DNA of 64,000 nt from Empedobacter brevis NBRC 14943 = ATCC 43319 (GCF_000382425.1 NZ_KB908298.1:103699-167698); one strand, 5' to 3'. Positions 36,347 to 46,511 are shown, counted from the first letter of the stretch. Program-made: numbers and translations. Notes: a model not told the origin generated them from the sequence alone.

Positions 36347-37279
36347 ATGCAAACTATTTCTCCTCAAACCCAACCTCAGACAAAAACTGAATCTATTCCT
36401 TCTAGACATTTAATCAAGATAGCTTATTTTATTATCATACATCATAATGAAGAACGATTTAAAAATCTTTTTAAAAAAATTTATACCAGTGATCAATGGT
36501 ATCTTATTCATATAGACAGAAAGGCTAAACCTCAATTCATAGAAGAAATACAACAATTTCTAATACATTTCCCTAATGTTTATATTTTAGAAAGTACTAA
36601 TATTAACATTCATGGATTCAGTATTGTAGAAATTGAAATAAATGCAATGAAATTTTTGCTTAATGTAAGTAATCAATGGGATTTTTTCATCAATCTTAGT
36701 GGAGATGATTCTCCTCTAAAATCTCAACGTATCATTCGTCAATTTCTTTCAGAAAACAGAGAAAAAAACTACTTATTCTATTACGATCAAAAAACTCATC
36801 GACCAGATACTTTAAAAAGGATACAAAATCACTTTACAGAACTTACCTATCATATTTCTTCTTTCGTTTATAAAAGAGAATATATGAAGGATGTGATTCC
36901 TTATATTGGTGAAAAATGGTTTATCTTCACAAGAGAAACTTGTATTTTTATTAGTGAAGACAGCCAAGTAATAAAGTTTAAAAAATTCTACCTTAATACA
37001 TTCTTACCTGGAAATTCTTTTTTCCAAACTGTTTTAATGAACACAACTTTTCATAGCATTATTGTCAATGACAATAAAAGAGTACTATGGAATACTCAAA
37101 AAATTGTTGAAATATTTATTAATGAACTTAAAAAAGAGAATTATCTTTTTATAAGAAAAATCACAGATGAAACAGATCAGATTCTTCTTCAATATATTGA
37201 AGAAAGTTTTCATATAAAACTCCCTAAAATTAATGATGTAAAAAAAGAGTTAAGGATTGGTGACCATCGGAAAAATTAA
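36347..37279 (+). CDS. GT14-like beta-1,6-N-acetylglucosaminyltransferase
   Basis: 310 residues with Core-2/I-branching family features: IAYFIIIHHNEERFKNLFKK near the start, LIHIDRKAKPQF, NLSGDDSPLKSQ (about residue 120), and FFQTVLMNTTF (about 228). No signal peptide. It would transfer N-acetylglucosamine or xylose-type residues onto a glycan. It stands alone with no polysaccharide cluster around it. The 268-bp gap before it is A+T-rich with no clear signal. Confidence 0.82.
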   Translation: MQTISPQTQPQTKTESIPSRHLIKIAYFIIIHHNEERFKNLFKKIYTSDQWYLIHIDRKAKPQFIEEIQQFLIHFPNVYILESTNINIHGFSIVEIEINAMKFLLNVSNQWDFFINLSGDDSPLKSQRIIRQFLSENREKNYLFYYDQKTHRPDTLKRIQNHFTELTYHISSFVYKREYMKDVIPYIGEKWFIFTRETCIFISEDSQVIKFKKFYLNTFLPGNSFFQTVLMNTTFHSIIVNDNKRVLWNTQKIVEIFINELKKENYLFIRKITDETDQILLQYIEESFHIKLPKINDVKKELRIGDHRKN

Positions 37280-37294
37280 TAAATAATATGATCC

Positions 37295-38392
37295 CTAAGG
37301 TATTATTATAGTAAATAAATAAATTAGAAAAATTGATATCAATACAAATCCCTGCATAATATTAGTTTTTCCTGTTGCTAAAGAAATCGTAATAATAAAT
37401 AATGACAACCCTAGTAAAATAGTTGATTTAGTATCAATTCCTAAACTCATTCTTATTCCTGTAACTACTGATGTTATTGCTATTACAGGAATGCTAAGCC
37501 CAATACTTGCTAAGGCAGAACCGAAAGCCAAATTTAAAGATGTTTGAATTTGATTATTTCTAGCTGCTCGAAAAGCTGCCAAACATTCCGGAAGAAGTAC
37601 AATTCCTGCTATTATTACTCCTACTAGAGATTTTGGAGCACCTGCCCATTTTACAATATGTTCTACATCTTTTGACAGTAACTTTGCCAACAACACAACA
37701 ATACCAAGACATAATATCAAAAATACAATACTTATGTACATTTCCTTGCGTGATGGTTTTATTGGAAGTTTATGTAACACAGTATTTTTAGATAATTTAT
37801 TCTCTGGAGATATAAAATAACTACGATGACGAATCGTCTGCATCATTGTAAAACCAAGATATAAGCCTAAACTAATAATAGATACAAAAACCAATTGCGT
37901 AGATGTATATTCACCTCCATTATGACTAATCGTATAATTGGGTAAAATAAGAACAAAAATAATAATAGAAGTAAGAGTAATCAATGCTGTACTTACACCC
38001 TGAAGTGTAAAATTTTGTACTTTAAACTTTATAGAGCCTATAATGATACATCCACCTATAATTCCTGTAATAATAATCATTACTGCTGCATATACTGTAT
38101 CTCGAGCAAGTGTAATGGTTTCCAAACCTTTTGCTCCCAACATAATTGAAATAATCAAAGCAACTTCAATTACAGTAATGGCAAACGCCAAGAGAAGCGT
38201 ACCGAATGGTTCACCTACCTTATAAGCAATAACCTCGGAATGGTGCACAGCTGCAAGTATACTTCCTATAAGCAAGAAACATAAAATAAAAGAATAAAAT
38301 GTTCCAGAAAAATAGTAGTGTCCAAAATAAGTCAGCCATCCAAATATTGGAATAAGGATAGTCCATACTAAAAGATATATTTTTTTCTTCAT
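37295..38392 (-). CDS. chaA: ChaA-like calcium/proton antiporter
   Basis: 365 residues, about 11 membrane segments. The two CaCA repeats show FGTLLLAFAITVIEVALIIS (about 60-80) and VLLPECLAAFRAARNN plus FGSALASIGLSIPVIA (about 265-300), with the central glutamates conserved. It should export Ca2+ or Na+ for protons. It converges on the glycosyltransferase. A degraded second copy of this gene lies at 59643-59875. Confidence 0.92.
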   Translation of the reverse strand: MKKKIYLLVWTILIPIFGWLTYFGHYYFSGTFYSFILCFLLIGSILAAVHHSEVIAYKVGEPFGTLLLAFAITVIEVALIISIMLGAKGLETITLARDTVYAAVMIIITGIIGGCIIIGSIKFKVQNFTLQGVSTALITLTSIIIFVLILPNYTISHNGGEYTSTQLVFVSIISLGLYLGFTMMQTIRHRSYFISPENKLSKNTVLHKLPIKPSRKEMYISIVFLILCLGIVVLLAKLLSKDVEHIVKWAGAPKSLVGVIIAGIVLLPECLAAFRAARNNQIQTSLNLAFGSALASIGLSIPVIAITSVVTGIRMSLGIDTKSTILLGLSLFIITISLATGKTNIMQGFVLISIFLIYLFTIIIP

Positions 38393-38685
38393 AGAAGATA
38401 ATAGTGTTTTTTGTAGTATTTAGTAATTAAAAATGAGTGTTCTGTTCTATATTATATACATAGAGTATAAGAAACTTTCATTAAAAAAAATAAGAGGAAG
38501 TCAACTAAATTTTAATAGTTCTACACATCTTAGATTAAGGCATTAAAATCAAAGTGATAAGTGAGTAGAAATCTAGAAAAACTAGAAAAAAACATTGAAC
38601 AATCTTTGAAAAATAAATTGGAATAAGAGTTCTTTAATTTACTTATATGTAAATATAATATTTTCAAATATAGTGATAATCTATA

Positions 38686-38710
38686 AACCTATCATTGGAA
38701 ATGATAGGTT
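38686..38710. terminator. Hairpin in gap between chaA and small gene
   Basis: A perfect 11-bp stem AACCTATCATT/AATGATAGGTT with a 3-nt loop and ATTTTAT after it. The 568-bp gap 38393-38960 otherwise shows no gene; it must hold the chaA promoter. Purpose of a terminator here is unclear unless a small RNA is made. Confidence 0.45.
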
Positions 38711-38960
38711 ATTTTATATGATATAGCATGAAAATCGAAAATATTTAAAATTATTCTATTTTTTTTTAGTACTAACTATTAAGTAGTCTATTTATAATTT
38801 ATAATATACAATATAGTATAAGTGAACATGTATTAAATTTCACGAACAAAACTATCTAGCAAAGTATTTTTTGTAATATATGAAATAAAACTTTTTTTAA
38901 ACAAATTAGTTGTAACTTACAAAGTAATAAAAGGATAAATTGAATCAAAAAATTAAAATT

Positions 38961-39161
38961 ATGCAAAAAGTTATCACAATAACCACTCATACAAATATCC
39001 TTGACCGAGACAATAAATTTATCGAAAAAGAGTATCCACAATTAAATATCTATTTAGAAGATGGTTATAAAGTAAAAGATGTTATTCCTATAACTTTAGC
39101 TTCTACATCGGCTTATATGTACTCCTTAACCTTTATCTTAGAAAAAATAATACACGAGTAA
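38961..39161 (+). CDS. Small conserved-looking protein
   Basis: 66 residues from the ATG at 38961 (MQKVITITTHTNILDRDNKF); an in-frame TTG at 38940 is less likely. EKEYPQLNIYLEDGYKVKDV and ITLASTSAYMYSLTFILEK suggest a beta-beta-alpha fold. It resembles flavobacterial small proteins without assigned role. No signal peptide. A terminator follows at 39401. Confidence 0.68.
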   Translation: MQKVITITTHTNILDRDNKFIEKEYPQLNIYLEDGYKVKDVIPITLASTSAYMYSLTFILEKIIHE

Positions 39162-39400
39162 TTAAAAGAACTATTAATCATATAATTATGAATATTTCAA
39201 TTGCTAAAAACTCTTAAATATAGTAGCTAATTATGTATTTGTTGAAAATATATCAACATTAATAATAAACATATTATACTATCTTCTATTTTGAAAATCA
39301 TCAAAAATTAATTCTATAAAATTTAGAATCTGAAGTAATTTAGAATTTTAAAACTACTTATTAAAAAAACTTTAAATCCAAAATGTTTAATAAATTATTG

Positions 39401-39430
39401 CCCTAATATATATTGGGGTGTTTTTTATTT
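39401..39430 (+). terminator. Terminator-like hairpin
   Basis: CCCTAATA/TATTGGGG (one T-G pair) followed by TGTTTTTTATTT. It lies 240 bp after the small gene at 38961; between them I see nothing coding. Confidence 0.5.
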
Positions 39431-39504
39431 AATAATGAAGGTTTTTATTAAATTTTAATATCATTCATATTTCTATGAAAACCTAGAGCTTATAATATAT
39501 AGAT

Positions 39505-40563
39505 TCAAAATTGGTATATGAAAGTATTGATATTCATACCAGCACCTACAGAAGCAAATATAACTACATCTCCTTCGTTAATCTGGTGATTTTCTAATTC
39601 ATCATTTAGTATCATTTTTAATAAAATAGGAACAGTTGCTACACTACTATTACCCAATTTATGAATAACCATTGGCATTATATCTTTTGGCATATTTTTA
39701 TCATATAATCTATAAAATCGTTTGACTATGGCTTCATCCATTTTTTCGTTCGCTTGATGAATTATTATTTTATTTATATCATCTATCTTATATAAACTAT
39801 CATCTATACACTTTTTCATAGCTAATGGGACTTTAGATAAAGCAAATTCATAAATTTTTCGTCCATGCATTTTTATATATTTCGTGTCTGGACAATGATC
39901 AGAATTATAAGATTTACCAAAATAAAGAAACTCCTTTTCTTCGTTTGCATATGAAGCTGATAAATGAGCTTGTATACCTATGTTGATCTCTCCTGGTTCA
40001 ATTATTACTGCACCAGCACCATCTGCATAGATCATACTATCTCTATCATGTCTATCTACCACTCTCGATAAGGTTTCAGCCCCTATCACTAAACAACGTT
40101 TGGCTAAACCAGCATTTATAAAAGCATTGGCTTGTATAACACCTTCTATCCATCCTGGACACCCAAAAACAACATCGTACGCAACACAATATGGATTTTG
40201 AATTTCTAATTTGTGCTTTACTCTTGCAGCAAGACTTGGTACCATATCAGATTGTATTGTACCATACCTTACATCACCAAAATTATGAGCGAATATAATA
40301 TAATCAATTGTTTCGACATCTATTTTGGCATTCCTAATTGCAGAAGCAGCTGCTAAATACCCCAAATCTGATGTTACTTGATTATTTTTTGCATATCGAC
40401 GTTCTTCTATACCTGTTATTTGTTTTAATTTGAAAGCAATGGTAGCATTATCTTGTAAAATAGTATTACCCTTTTCATCTAAAAAATGATGATTATCAAA
40501 AAAAAGATTTGAAATTGTTTTGGTTGGTATGTAGTTGCCAACACCTGTGAAATGATTCCCCAT
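39505..40563 (-). CDS. 3-oxoacyl-ACP synthase III-like enzyme
   Basis: 352 residues with the KAS III layout: active-site Cys in DVVFGCPGWIEG (about 130), His in IIIHQANEKMDEAI (about 262), Asn in LGNSSVATVP (about 300), and C-terminal EGDVVIFASVGAGMNINTFI. The N-terminus GVGNYIPTKTISN is typical. It would start or extend acyl chains by condensing an acyl-CoA or acyl-ACP with malonyl-ACP. It is alone, unlike housekeeping fabH, which suggests a secondary role such as a special fatty acid or resorcinol-type starter. Confidence 0.88.
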   Translation of the reverse strand: MGNHFTGVGNYIPTKTISNLFFDNHHFLDEKGNTILQDNATIAFKLKQITGIEERRYAKNNQVTSDLGYLAAASAIRNAKIDVETIDYIIFAHNFGDVRYGTIQSDMVPSLAARVKHKLEIQNPYCVAYDVVFGCPGWIEGVIQANAFINAGLAKRCLVIGAETLSRVVDRHDRDSMIYADGAGAVIIEPGEINIGIQAHLSASYANEEKEFLYFGKSYNSDHCPDTKYIKMHGRKIYEFALSKVPLAMKKCIDDSLYKIDDINKIIIHQANEKMDEAIVKRFYRLYDKNMPKDIMPMVIHKLGNSSVATVPILLKMILNDELENHQINEGDVVIFASVGAGMNINTFIYQF

Positions 40564-41166
40564 AAAAAAAGAAATAATAGTAATAAAAAACTATTAAGTG
40601 TGTACAATGTCGGGATTAAATAACAATCACAACAAAGCATTCATTTTTTAACACAATATTTAAGACTTTTATATTGAAAAACTAAATGTATAGGAAAAAA
40701 TTATTGGATAAATACAAGCTGTAATTTTTTTATAACTATATATAACATTATAAAATCAATCTTTTATACATTTAACGTATAAAAATTTAATATCAAAATT
40801 ATAATAAATAAAAAAAGTTTTTTTATCAAGTTGTTACTTATTCAACTATTTACTTTACATTTGTACAGATATCAGAGATAAGATATTATTAGTTACAAAC
40901 TAAATTTTTTAGATACCGTTTTTTATTTTTGTGGCAGTAGGCCTTATACTTCTTAAAATATTGTATTTTTTTACTTTTACTTTACACTTTTAAATATATT
41001 CAATTTCAAATTGATTTTAATCTCAAGTATTTCACGTTAATTATCACGCGTTAAGTTGATGAATTTATTGAGAATAATGAAAGATTTCTTTTTTTAGAAT
41101 AGAAATAGTTCCTTTATGTATAATTATAGAAATTATTTATTATTCTCTTTTTTAAAAAAAAATATT
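40564..41166 (+). promoter_or_regulatory. Long leader region of the cold-shock gene
   Basis: 603 bp without a gene. A TACATTTG box (40856-40863) matches the Bacteroidetes -7 consensus and has a TTG 22 bp before it, slightly longer than usual spacing. If used, the message would carry a leader of about 290 nt, which suits cold-shock mRNAs with structured leaders. An in-frame ATG at 41116 adds a leader peptide-like extension but the conserved start is 41167. Confidence 0.4.
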
Positions 41167-41358
41167 ATGCAAGAAGGTACAGTAAAGTTTTTTAATGATG
41201 CTAAAGGTTTTGGTTTCATTACAATTAAAGAAACAGGAAATGAAATTTTCGTTCATACATCAAATTTAGTTGATGATATTAGAGAAAACGATAAAGTTTC
41301 ATTTAAAGTAGAGCAAGGGCAAAAAGGTCTTATAGCTACTAACGTTAGAAGAATGTAA
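41167..41358 (+). CDS. cspA: Cold-shock domain protein
   Basis: 63 residues from MQEGTVKFFNDAKGFGFITI, the usual family start; an ATG 51 bp upstream would add a non-conserved tail. RNP1 KGFGFI and RNP2 EIFVHTS are intact. A single-strand RNA/DNA-binding chaperone that melts structure at low temperature. Followed by a good terminator. Transcription is probably from a distant promoter (see the leader). Confidence 0.95.
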   Translation: MQEGTVKFFNDAKGFGFITIKETGNEIFVHTSNLVDDIRENDKVSFKVEQGQKGLIATNVRRM

Positions 41359-41429
41359 TTGAACTTTAATAATATATTAATGTAAACATCTAAATGTTTT
41401 AGACTAAAATATTATTTAATACATCATAC

Positions 41430-41464
41430 AAGGCTGATTCTATAAAGGAATTCAGCCTTTTTTA
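41430..41464 (+). terminator. Terminator of the cold-shock gene
   Basis: AAGGCTGA/TCAGCCTT, 14-nt loop with some extra pairing (TTC/GAA), followed by TTTTT. It lies 71 bp after the csp stop codon. Confidence 0.8.
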
Positions 41465-41617
41465 TTCTATAACATTCAAAATATAAACTGTCTTTAATTA
41501 GGATTGTTTATAACAATGATATCTCTCTTATGATTTTTTATATTCTGAAATTGATCGTTTAACTATTCAGTAAACATAATCTCTTCTCTACTTAATATTT
41601 ATTGCTTCTATATAATT

Positions 41618-42442
41618 TTATCCTAAATTCAGTAAGATAGGTACTTTCGGATTCAGTATAATTTTACGCGCAAGACTTTTACTAAAAAGTCGCTCAAAAA
41701 AGTTACGTCTTTCAATTAAAGTCAATAAGCACAAATCTGCTTGAAGTTCCTCTATTATTTCATTAACTACATTTATTTTTTCCTGATTTAATACTAATTT
41801 GGATTCTAATTGCATATTATTAGTTTTAGATAAATTATTAACCCAATCCTTTAATTTCTTATATTCTTCATCATACCTTTCATGTGTGATATGAACCATG
41901 GTGCATATAATATTTTTCGGTTTGAATATATATTTAAATATTTCAAATACTTTATTGTCTTGGTTTTGATAATCTGTAAAAAAGATAAGTTTATCCATTT
42001 TAAAGCCCTTATTATTTTCTGGGACAATTAAAAGAGGTGTATTAGTATTTTTTGCAATATCATAACTGTTACTACCGAGAATGTTCTTACGAGGAACAGA
42101 AGATCCATGAGTCCCCATTATAATTAAAGTTAATGGATTTATAGATTCGTAGTGTTGAATTACATCCACTAAGTTCCCTTCAATAATGGAAGTCGTAAAA
42201 ATATTTATTTCTTGTTCTGTAAATTTGGCTAAAAATTTTTTCATATCTACTTCTGCTTCATATTTAGCCCTATAAGCATCAGCTTCGTTAACTATTTTAC
42301 TTTGAAAAGCAGTTACAAACGCTTTGTAAGCATGCAAAATATGGATATCAGCATTCAGATAATTCGCTAAACCTTGTGCATACTTCATTGCGACAATTGA
42401 ATTGTTAGAAAAATCTGTTGGGAGTAAAATAATTGGTTTCAT
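41618..42442 (-). CDS. Universal stress protein, two-domain
   Basis: 274 residues in two tandem UspA-like domains. The first has ILLPTDFSNNSIVAMKYAQG and IIMGTHGSS (the G-x-x-G ATP-type loop GTHGSSVPRKNILGSNS). The second is more divergent, with LTLIERRNFFERLFSKSLAR and ILNPKVPILL at the end. It is common in flavobacteria. Induced by stress or stasis; target unknown. The 310-bp gap to the HxlR gene is empty. Confidence 0.9.
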   Translation of the reverse strand: MKPIILLPTDFSNNSIVAMKYAQGLANYLNADIHILHAYKAFVTAFQSKIVNEADAYRAKYEAEVDMKKFLAKFTEQEINIFTTSIIEGNLVDVIQHYESINPLTLIIMGTHGSSVPRKNILGSNSYDIAKNTNTPLLIVPENNKGFKMDKLIFFTDYQNQDNKVFEIFKYIFKPKNIICTMVHITHERYDEEYKKLKDWVNNLSKTNNMQLESKLVLNQEKINVVNEIIEELQADLCLLTLIERRNFFERLFSKSLARKIILNPKVPILLNLG

Positions 42443-42752
42443 AGTAGTATTGTTTGGAATAGTAAAATTTATAAACTATAATGTAAATAATCCTTTATTC
42501 CTAAAGATAAATATAAAAATTAAGAATCGAAACTAAATCGATTACCAATAATTAATTATAAAATCAGAAAGTTTAAAAAATATCTAGATTAAAATCAAGC
42601 ACATTAAACTCATAAGTATAATTCTAATTAATGTATTTAAATATCAAAGTATATTGAACAATTAAACACTTTTTAAGAGTTGTTTACAAATAATTTAATC
42701 AGTAATAATGGTAAAAATTATGTAATTACATGGAAAAAATGCTTACAGTTAT

Positions 42753-43109
42753 TTATTTGTACAAACTACGACGATAATTTTCGCCCCATAAAATAATCTC
42801 ATCCATCAAACCTTTAAAGCTTTTTCCTCGCTCTGTTAATTCATATTCTACTGTAATTGGTTTTGTTTTTAATGCTGTACGGGTAATTAATCCATTGACT
42901 TGCAAATCATCCAATTCTTTTGCTAACATCTTGCGTCCTATGCCATCAATTGAATTCAGAAGCTCCATAAATCTCATTTTGCCCATTACCAATAAGCTTC
43001 CTAAAATAAAAACTTTCCACTTTCCACTAAGTAGGTCTGTTGTATCTTTTATGGCTAAGATTTTAGCTTTACATGCTAGATTTCTTTCCTCTATTGCTTT
43101 TTTATCCAT
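42753..43109 (-). CDS. HxlR-family transcriptional regulator
   Basis: 118 residues. The winged helix of the HxlR/MarR-like family: LLSGKWKVFILGSLLVMGKM, RFMELLNSIDGIGRKMLAKE and ELDDLQVNGLITR, then YELTERGKSF. A cysteine at residue 13 (LACKAK) sits where redox-sensing members carry theirs. It diverges from the SDR gene at 43256, the usual arrangement for control of a neighbouring oxidoreductase. Confidence 0.9.
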   Translation of the reverse strand: MDKKAIEERNLACKAKILAIKDTTDLLSGKWKVFILGSLLVMGKMRFMELLNSIDGIGRKMLAKELDDLQVNGLITRTALKTKPITVEYELTERGKSFKGLMDEIILWGENYRRSLYK

Positions 43110-43255
43110 TCGAACTATATATTAAAAAAAACTTGTTGAGCTAAAGTATAAAAAAAAAGCAAGGTACCCAATTTGAAACCAGTCTCTTACAGGGAACCCA
43201 TAGTATTTTAATCCCCACTTCAACCTACTTTTGTAAAGAATAAAAACAAAGATTT

Positions 43256-44008
43256 ATGAAATTAAAAAATAAGAAAGTACTTATCACTGGAGGAACTAGT
43301 GGTATCGGATTAGCTACTGTAAAACTCTTTTTACAAGAAGGAGCACAAGTAATTATTGCAGGTAGAAATGGAGAACATCTTCGTCAAGATCTTGTCGATT
43401 TCGACAAAACGAACTGGCATTTCTTCTCCTATGATACGAGTAAAATAAATGAAATTGACCGCTTAATTACATTTATTCAAAAGGAATTCACTCAATTGGA
43501 CGTAGCCTTTTTAAATGCGGGAATTGCAAAATTTGCAGCGATAGAAGACATCACAGAAGAATTATTCGATGAAGTGATTCAAACGAATTTAAAAGGTTTA
43601 TTTTTTACCCTTCAAAAAATATCTCCTTTATTGAATAATCCAGCGTCTGTTATTCTTACTTCTTCTTCTGGAACGCACAAAGCACATATTGGATCAAGTG
43701 TTTATTCTGCCTCTAAAGCCGCTGTCAGAAATATTGCTAGTACGCTAAGTAGTGAATGGGTTGCACGCGGCATAAGAGTTAATGTAATTAGCCCAGGCTC
43801 AACCGATACTGCTTTACTTGGTAAACTTGGAGTAGATGGAGAACAGTTAGAACAATTAAAAGCCAATTTAGTAGCGCATATCCCTCATGGAAGGTTAATC
43901 AAATCAGAAGAAATAGCACAAGCAGTACTGTATTTAGCCGCACCAGGATCAGAATCTCAAATAGGTACAGAAATCATAGTAGATGGCGGAGCCTTCTTAA
44001 AAGTTTAA
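43256..44008 (+). CDS. Short-chain dehydrogenase/reductase
   Basis: 250 residues, classical SDR. Cofactor loop GGTSGIG at 11-17, AGRNG following (NADP preference likely), NAGIAKF, catalytic S near 140 and YSASK near 153. The substrate is unknown. It is adjacent to the HxlR regulator, so induction by reactive electrophiles or quinones is plausible. A TACTTTTG promoter box sits at 43226-43233. The next gene starts 3 bp later. Confidence 0.92.
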   Translation: MKLKNKKVLITGGTSGIGLATVKLFLQEGAQVIIAGRNGEHLRQDLVDFDKTNWHFFSYDTSKINEIDRLITFIQKEFTQLDVAFLNAGIAKFAAIEDITEELFDEVIQTNLKGLFFTLQKISPLLNNPASVILTSSSGTHKAHIGSSVYSASKAAVRNIASTLSSEWVARGIRVNVISPGSTDTALLGKLGVDGEQLEQLKANLVAHIPHGRLIKSEEIAQAVLYLAAPGSESQIGTEIIVDGGAFLKV

Positions 44009-44011
44009 ACG

Positions 44012-44359
44012 ATGAAAAAAGTAATTATTGGCTTTATTAAGTTAAAAAAAGACGTGAATCGCGAACAGTTTGAAGCTTTTGAAAATCGAGTATCTCAATA
44101 CAATGTGACATTATCCTCACATGAGCGCTTTAAAGTATTGCGTACTCTTGAAGTAATGGGCAATGATCATGAAGCACCGTTATACGACTATATTGAAATT
44201 ATTGATATTCACAGTCTTCAAGCAATGTATCACCATATCAATCACGATGATAACCTAAAACAATTTATTCAGGAATTTACCGCCTTTGTTGAATACTCAC
44301 AATTCCTAACAACAGAATCTATCGTTGATGTACAAGAACAAGTCCCTATTTCCTACTAA
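44012..44359 (+). CDS. HapK-like (REDY-like) small protein
   Basis: 115 residues with a dimeric ferredoxin-like fold pattern: VIIGFIKLKKDVNREQFEAF, FKVLRTLEVMG, YDYIEIIDIHSLQAMYHHI, and FVEYSQFLTTESIVD. I associate this with the REDY-like HapK family, which accompanies SDR or secondary-metabolite enzymes. Function is not established. Co-transcribed with the SDR. Confidence 0.7.
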   Translation: MKKVIIGFIKLKKDVNREQFEAFENRVSQYNVTLSSHERFKVLRTLEVMGNDHEAPLYDYIEIIDIHSLQAMYHHINHDDNLKQFIQEFTAFVEYSQFLTTESIVDVQEQVPISY

Positions 44360-44515
44360 GTAGTAAGTTCTTTTACATTTTAATCCAAACTAGGCTAGTA
44401 AAATAATGCAGTGTATACGTTTTAAACTAGATTCTTCTAGAATCCTTAGGGTATAGAAGAATACTGCTAACCTGTAAAAACGCAATTCATTCTGGTTTTG
44501 TGGGTAACACCTTAT

Positions 44516-44561
44516 AGATGGATGTTATTTTGTGATGATACAAAATAACATCCATCTTTTT
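44516..44561 (+). terminator. Long terminator after the SDR/HapK pair
   Basis: An 18-bp perfect stem (44516-44533 with 44540-44557, AGATGGATG... mirrored) with a 6-nt loop followed by TTTT. The rest of the 396-bp gap 44360-44755 holds no gene; it contains a TTTGTACAA palindrome just before the next gene. Confidence 0.8.
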
Positions 44562-44755
44562 ATTATTATCCCTTATATAAGGCTCCAACTTATAAATTAA
44601 CTATTTTTTCTCTTGTCAAGTAAATCTAATTTAAACCTAAAATATTTTGTATCTTTAAGTTTATTTATGAGCCACACAGAAAACAAAAAATGAGCTAAAT
44701 AGCAACTAATACCTCTTTTTACTTCCTGAACTTTGTACAAGAAAAAAAAGAAACA

Positions 44756-45253
44756 ATGGATATTTTAAAATTCAGCATAGCATGGGCTAAGGCAGAACTA
44801 GTTTCAGCTAAAATCGTTTGGTTGTTTAGTCTGCTTGTATTGGCAACTGCCTCCGTTTTTTTATTCTGGGGAAAAGCGATTATGGTTAAAGCCTTTGTAA
44901 TTCCTTTATTTGTAGCAGGTGTTTTTCTTATCACTGTGGGAATTGGATTATATAGCGCAAATAAACCGCGAATTGCTCAATTTGAAAAAGAAGCTTTAGA
45001 AGATGAACGCGGTCTACTTGATCGTGAAATCGCTAGAACAACAAAGTCAGAAGCCCAGTTTAAAATTGTCTTTACCGTATTGCCTACCCTCGCTATTTTA
45101 TCTGCTTTGCTCTTGTTTTTTCCTGTTTCTCCTACTTGGAGAGCAACTAGTATTGTGCTTGTGCTTATGTGTGTTTTTCTACTGCTTGTGGATAGTCAAA
45201 CAGCAGCTAGAAACACCCGATATCGCAACCAACTTTTAACTTTAAAAAAATGA
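44756..45253 (+). CDS. Four-helix membrane protein
   Basis: 165 residues with four hydrophobic helices arranged as two hairpins: about 22-40, 45-65, 105-120, 128-145, separated by a charged cytoplasmic stretch (FEKEALEDERGLLDREIART). No family recognised. It is the first gene of a coupled trio; its stop overlaps the AraC start (ATGA). Confidence 0.7.
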   Translation: MDILKFSIAWAKAELVSAKIVWLFSLLVLATASVFLFWGKAIMVKAFVIPLFVAGVFLITVGIGLYSANKPRIAQFEKEALEDERGLLDREIARTTKSEAQFKIVFTVLPTLAILSALLLFFPVSPTWRATSIVLVLMCVFLLLVDSQTAARNTRYRNQLLTLKK

Positions 45254-46068
45254 AAAAGATCACACCTTTACAAGATAATTCATTCGTATATTCTTGTAGT
45301 GTTCAAGACAAGTGGGGATTCGAACAATTTGTTCCCAATCACGTTATTTCATATCAAGTTTCAGGAGAAACCCATATCTACCATCAAGGTGGCACCTTCA
45401 TTCTAAAAAAAGGAGATATTCTCTTATCTCGGAGAAATCAATTTGTAAAGACACTAAAAGTACGTGCTACTGATATGGAATACAAGGCTATCTCTGTTAT
45501 TTTTAAACAAGAAGACTTACAAAGTTATACGAAACTAAATGAGATAGACCTGCCTAGTAGGTATACGGGTAAAAACAACCTACTGATTCAGTCTACTAGT
45601 TTTTTAAAAAGCTATTTCCAATCCTTAGTTCCTTACATAGAACAAGCCCATCAAAGTAATGAAAAGATGGCATTTAGCAAGATCGTAGAAATTATTGAAC
45701 TCCTGCAACATACCCAACTAGATCTCAAAGAATTTTTGTTTGACTTTACAGGACCACATAAAATTGATTTAGAAGAGTTTATGCTCAAAAACTATCAATA
45801 TAACTCCTCTATTGAAAATTTTGCGAAGTTAACAGGAAGAAGTTTAGCCGCGTTTAAAAGAGATTTTCTCAAAATCTTTGACCTACCTCCTGCACAGTGG
45901 TTAAAAAACAAAAGATTAGAAGAAGCCTATTATCTTATCCATCACAAACAGGAAAAACCAAGTGATTTTTATTTAGATCTGGGGTTTGAAAATTTATCTC
46001 ATTTCTACACCGCATTCAAAAAGAAATATGGCGTTACACCCAGTCAAAGTTTATTACGAACAAAATGA
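45250..46068 (+). CDS. AraC-family regulator
   Basis: 272 residues. A cupin-like N-terminal domain (HVISYQVSGETHIYHQGGTF, ILKKGDILLSRRNQFVK) is followed by a C-terminal double HTH (about 170-272; FAKLTGRSLAAFKRDFLK and LGFENLSHFYTAFKKKYGVT). It overlaps the preceding membrane gene and the following NTF2-like gene by 4 bp each, so all three are translationally coupled. It probably regulates this locus; the effector is unknown. Confidence 0.92.
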   Translation: MKKITPLQDNSFVYSCSVQDKWGFEQFVPNHVISYQVSGETHIYHQGGTFILKKGDILLSRRNQFVKTLKVRATDMEYKAISVIFKQEDLQSYTKLNEIDLPSRYTGKNNLLIQSTSFLKSYFQSLVPYIEQAHQSNEKMAFSKIVEIIELLQHTQLDLKEFLFDFTGPHKIDLEEFMLKNYQYNSSIENFAKLTGRSLAAFKRDFLKIFDLPPAQWLKNKRLEEAYYLIHHKQEKPSDFYLDLGFENLSHFYTAFKKKYGVTPSQSLLRTK

Positions 46069-46511
46069 ATATAGAACAAAAACTCCAAGAAGCTGATGAC
46101 CGATTAGCAATAAGAAACCTCATCGATCAATATGCCTTTTGTGCAGATACAAGAGATGCTATAGGTCAAATGGCACTTTTTACTGAAGACACTACCTTTG
46201 AGGTCTATTATGATCCTACATCGGACATTCCTTCCGAAATAGTGCAAGACAAAGCCAACCTATTTCCCGTATTTGACCACTTAAATGTCTATCAGCGTAC
46301 AATGCATTTCAATGGACAGAATTCCGTAACCTTAGAAGGAACAACTGCTACGGGAATTACCTATTGTATGGCGCACCATCTCACTCAAGAAGAGGGTCAA
46401 CAAAAATTGATGATTGCTGCTATTCGCTATCAAGATAAATTTGTCAAACTTCAAGAACGATGGCTTTTTGCAGAACGAAAACTGTTCGTTGATTGGATTA
46501 CAAACCAATAA
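46065..46511 (+). CDS. NTF2-like (SnoaL-type) protein
   Basis: 148 residues. LQEADDRLAIRNLIDQYAFC is the start of the SnoaL-like polyketide-cyclase-type fold, with FTEDTTFEVYYD and TMHFNGQNSVTLEGTTATGI matching the nuclear-transport-factor 2-like superfamily. It may bind or isomerise a small hydrophobic substrate. Last gene of the coupled trio; strong terminator immediately after. Confidence 0.85.
   Translation: MNIEQKLQEADDRLAIRNLIDQYAFCADTRDAIGQMALFTEDTTFEVYYDPTSDIPSEIVQDKANLFPVFDHLNVYQRTMHFNGQNSVTLEGTTATGITYCMAHHLTQEEGQQKLMIAAIRYQDKFVKLQERWLFAERKLFVDWITNQ

Noticed and set aside
37280..43250. Search for tRNA genes or insertion sequences in the gaps
   Set aside because: No cloverleaf with a conserved T-loop and no transposase with terminal inverted repeats was seen, although short ones could be missed by eye.
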